From contig DOBW01000054.1 in the NCBI GenBank assembly GCA_003504035.1, forward strand, positions 1 through 6,681: a stretch of DNA of 6,681 bases, read 5' to 3'. This document shows, piece by piece, positions 5,473-6,681 of this stretch. The notes under the pieces were generated by a model. It did not search any database. It worked only from the letters and a program-made list of their open reading frames with translations, and was not told the DNA's origin. The DNA is from Rhodospirillaceae bacterium (GTDB taxonomy: Bacteria; Pseudomonadota; Alphaproteobacteria; UBA9219). The first letter of the stretch is position 1, and every line of letters begins with the position of its first letter. A program made the position numbers and the translations under genes.

Positions 5473-6458
5473 CAGCTTGTCTTGAACTTGTTGCACCAGC
5501 AGGAACACCTGCGGCAGCGCGCGCCGCGATAGAGGCAGGTGCCGACACAATTTATTGCGGTTTCCGTGATTGCACCAATGCACGCAATTATCCCAGCCTT
5601 AATTTTGATCTTCAAGAGATGGAAGAAACCGTTGCCTTTGCGCATGACAAAGGTAAAAAACTTCTCGTGGCGATCAACAGTTTTCCGCGTGCTGGCGAAC
5701 CGGAAGCATGGCACAAGGCTATTGATAATGCTGCTTCTCTTGGTGTTGATGCTGTGATTATGGCGGATATCGGATTACTTGATTATGCTACGTCCAAATA
5801 TCCCGATATGCGCCGTCATTTATCTGTTCAGGCCGCTGCTTCGAATGCGCCTTCTATTTCTTTTTATCGTGAAAATTTTGATATTAAGCGCGTTGTTCTC
5901 CCGCGCATTTTTTCTGTAGAAGAAATCAAAATAATGGTCGAGGAAATTGATCTTGAAACAGAAGTTTTCTGCTTTGGTAGTGTGGGGACGATGTCTGAGG
6001 GACGGTGCTTTTTATCTTCCTATATGACGGGTATGTCGCCTAGCTCCGATGGCGTTTGCGCCCCTGCGCAGCACGTCACTTATGAGGAAAAGGAAGGTTG
6101 CACACATTCTTGTCTTGGCGGCACAACCCTTAATTGTTTTGGTGCGGATGAGCCAGCCGCTTATCCCACGCCGTGCAAGGGACGTTATCTCGTCAACGAG
6201 AAATCAACATATCTTTTTGAAGAACCTGTTGGATGGAACACTCTTGAAATTCTCCCTCAACTGAAAGCGGCGGGTGTCACGGCACTTAAAATTGAAGGCC
6301 GCCAGCGTTCCCGCGCCTATGTTGCACAAGTTGTTGGCACCTTCCGTAAAGCACTAGATGCTATGGAGAGGGGCGAAGAAGTCGGTGCAAGCGATCTGCA
6401 CACACTCGCGGAAGGCAGCAAGCAAACAACCGGCGCGTATAAAAAGGGATGGAAATGA
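5469..6458 (+). CDS. ubiU: O2-independent ubiquinone hydroxylation protein UbiU (U32 family)
   Basis: The 329-residue protein is a U32-family member that, with UbiV, hydroxylates the ubiquinone ring without oxygen and normally carries a 4Fe-4S cluster. Family marks include LELVAPAGTPAAARAAIEAG (5-24), IYCGFRD (28-34), LSVQAAASN (118-126), the cluster region from 166, PTPCKGRYLV (233-242), ALKIEGRQRS (272-281) and the C-terminal TTGAYKKGW (320-328). Cys180, Cys197 and Cys236 keep the spacing of three of the four E. coli UbiU cluster ligands (17 and 39 residues apart). The first ligand position, seven residues before Cys180, is Gly173 here. Cys168, Cys211, Cys215 and Cys223 are nearby extras. 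The start ATG overlaps the ubiT stop (ATGA) with GGGGAG just upstream. Overall length and C-terminus are normal for UbiU, so this is not a decayed gene by appearance. Confidence 0.9.
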   Translation: MTACLELVAPAGTPAAARAAIEAGADTIYCGFRDCTNARNYPSLNFDLQEMEETVAFAHDKGKKLLVAINSFPRAGEPEAWHKAIDNAASLGVDAVIMADIGLLDYATSKYPDMRRHLSVQAAASNAPSISFYRENFDIKRVVLPRIFSVEEIKIMVEEIDLETEVFCFGSVGTMSEGRCFLSSYMTGMSPSSDGVCAPAQHVTYEEKEGCTHSCLGGTTLNCFGADEPAAYPTPCKGRYLVNEKSTYLFEEPVGWNTLEILPQLKAAGVTALKIEGRQRSRAYVAQVVGTFRKALDAMERGEEVGASDLHTLAEGSKQTTGAYKKGWK

Positions 6459-6625
6459 CACAGGGAACAGGTAGTAGGGATCAGGTGTCGGGTAAAAAAA
6501 ACATTGTCACTGCGAGGAGGCGCGGGTGCGCCGACGTGGCAGTCCAGTCTCTCAATGAAAAGTTTATGCGCTTTATTGATGCAACCGGACTGGATTGCCA
6601 CAGCCCCTACGGGACTTCGCAATGA
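6455..6625 (+). other. Repeat-derived 56-codon frame bridging ubiU and ubiV
   Basis: An open frame starts at the ATG that overlaps the ubiU stop (ATGA, 6455-6458), reads 56 codons through the inserted repeat and stops at TGA 6623-6625, overlapping the ubiV ATG (again ATGA). The peptide (start MTQGTGSRDQVSG, end CHSPYGTSQ) resembles no protein family I know and is simply translated repeat. It may serve only to carry ribosomes to ubiV. AGGGATGG upstream of 6455 gives it a plausible ribosome site. Whether it is translated is inference. Confidence 0.35.
6506..6550 (+). repeat. Palindromic repeat type A, left arm (copy 2)
   Basis: The arm begins GTCACTGCGAGG and ends GTGGCAGTCCAGTCT, inverse to the right arm at 6587-6626. 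It includes the hairpin GGCGC (6519-6523), loop GGGT, GCGCC (6528-6532). The sequence just before it (6462-6489) has two imperfect 14-nt repeats, AGGGAACAGGTAGT and AGGGATCAGGTGTC. Confidence 0.65.
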
Positions 6626-6626
6626 C
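6587..6626 (-). repeat. Palindromic repeat type A, right arm (copy 2), at the ubiV start
   Basis: This unit is 38/40 identical to 3221-3260; one change (GGGGCT to GGGACT) weakens the internal hairpin. Its terminal CGCAATGAC contains the ATG used by ubiV, so the repeat end and the ubiV start codon coincide. Confidence 0.85.
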
Positions 6627-6681
6627 AAAAGAAAAGCATTCAAAACTCACGCTTGGCCCACTTTTCTTTAATTGGGAGGCC
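6622..6681 (+). CDS. ubiV: O2-independent ubiquinone hydroxylation protein UbiV (partial, first 20 residues)
   Basis: From the ATG at 6622 the frame reads MTKEKHS then KLTLGPLFFNWEA and runs off the right edge at codon 20. The LGP(V/L)-x-(Y/F)-x-W pattern right after the start is the N-terminus of UbiV, the U32-family partner of UbiU, and the gene order ubiT-ubiU-ubiV supports this. The rest of the protein, including its cluster cysteines, is not visible. The start codon lies inside the end of a palindromic repeat. No good Shine-Dalgarno site precedes it (CTACGGGACTTCGCA), so translation may depend on reinitiation from the upstream repeat-derived frame, whose stop overlaps this ATG. The assignment rests on few residues plus context. 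Confidence 0.78.
   Translation, partial: MTKEKHSKLTLGPLFFNWEA

Noticed and set aside
5395..5714. Several overlapping minus-strand frames across the ubiT/ubiU junction
   Set aside because: All are antisense to two genes with clear family motifs; low-complexity Cys/Arg-rich translations without ribosome sites.
6317..6643. Minus-strand 108-codon open frame over the end of ubiU
   Set aside because: Antisense of ubiU joined to translated repeat; no ribosome site or family pattern.

Overview
The window reads as chromosomal DNA of a free-living, facultatively respiring alphaproteobacterium, order uncertain. Three things point there: a DUF1150-type small protein (a family I know from Alphaproteobacteria), a DNR-like Crp/Fnr regulator beside anaerobic ubiquinone genes, and abundant short palindromic intergenic repeats of the 'GTCATCCCTGCGAAGGCAGG' and 'GGACTGGATTGCC...CGCAATGAC' kinds. 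No phage, plasmid, tRNA, rRNA, CRISPR or IS transposase gene is visible.

Layout. (1) 1-368, minus: 5' part of a MoxR-family AAA+ ATPase. (2) 369-743: intergenic, with a 30-bp-arm inverted repeat and a decayed third copy. (3) 744-1964, plus: cca, the tRNA CCA-end nucleotidyltransferase. (4) 1942-2154, minus: DUF1150 protein, tail-to-tail with cca and overlapping it by 23 bp. (5) 2277-2950, plus: two consecutive small single-pass membrane proteins of unknown function, closed by a good intrinsic terminator at 2966-2994. (6) 3009-3260: a composite, nested palindromic repeat. (7) 3266-4798, minus: a long DNR-type Crp/Fnr regulator with an all-helical N-terminal domain resembling a NIT (nitrate/nitrite sensing) domain and a cysteine-rich tail. 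(8) 4909-6681, plus: ubiT, ubiU and the first 20 codons of ubiV.

The right half is the most coherent part. ubiT-ubiU-ubiV encode the O2-independent ubiquinone hydroxylation system. The regulator is divergent from them, and the gap holds a perfect FNR/DNR box, TTGAT-N4-ATCAA (4835-4848). The box centre lies exactly 41.5 bp upstream of a start site implied by a -10-like element at 4871-4876, which is class II activator geometry. The regulator's recognition helix carries the E-T-x-S-R signature that reads TTGAT half-sites, so it is the obvious candidate to switch on anaerobic ubiquinone synthesis when oxygen is absent or N-oxides are present.

Three oddities deserve attention. A palindromic repeat of the same family as the one at 3221-3260 has landed exactly at the ubiU/ubiV junction. 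It supplies the sequence around ubiV's start codon and forms a 56-codon frame that links ubiU to ubiV through two ATGA overlaps. UbiU lacks the first of its four canonical 4Fe-4S cysteines (Gly173). The regulator ends in a C-x2-C-x7-CC-x6-C tail unusual for this family. All family assignments come from reading the sequence by eye; no database search was possible.
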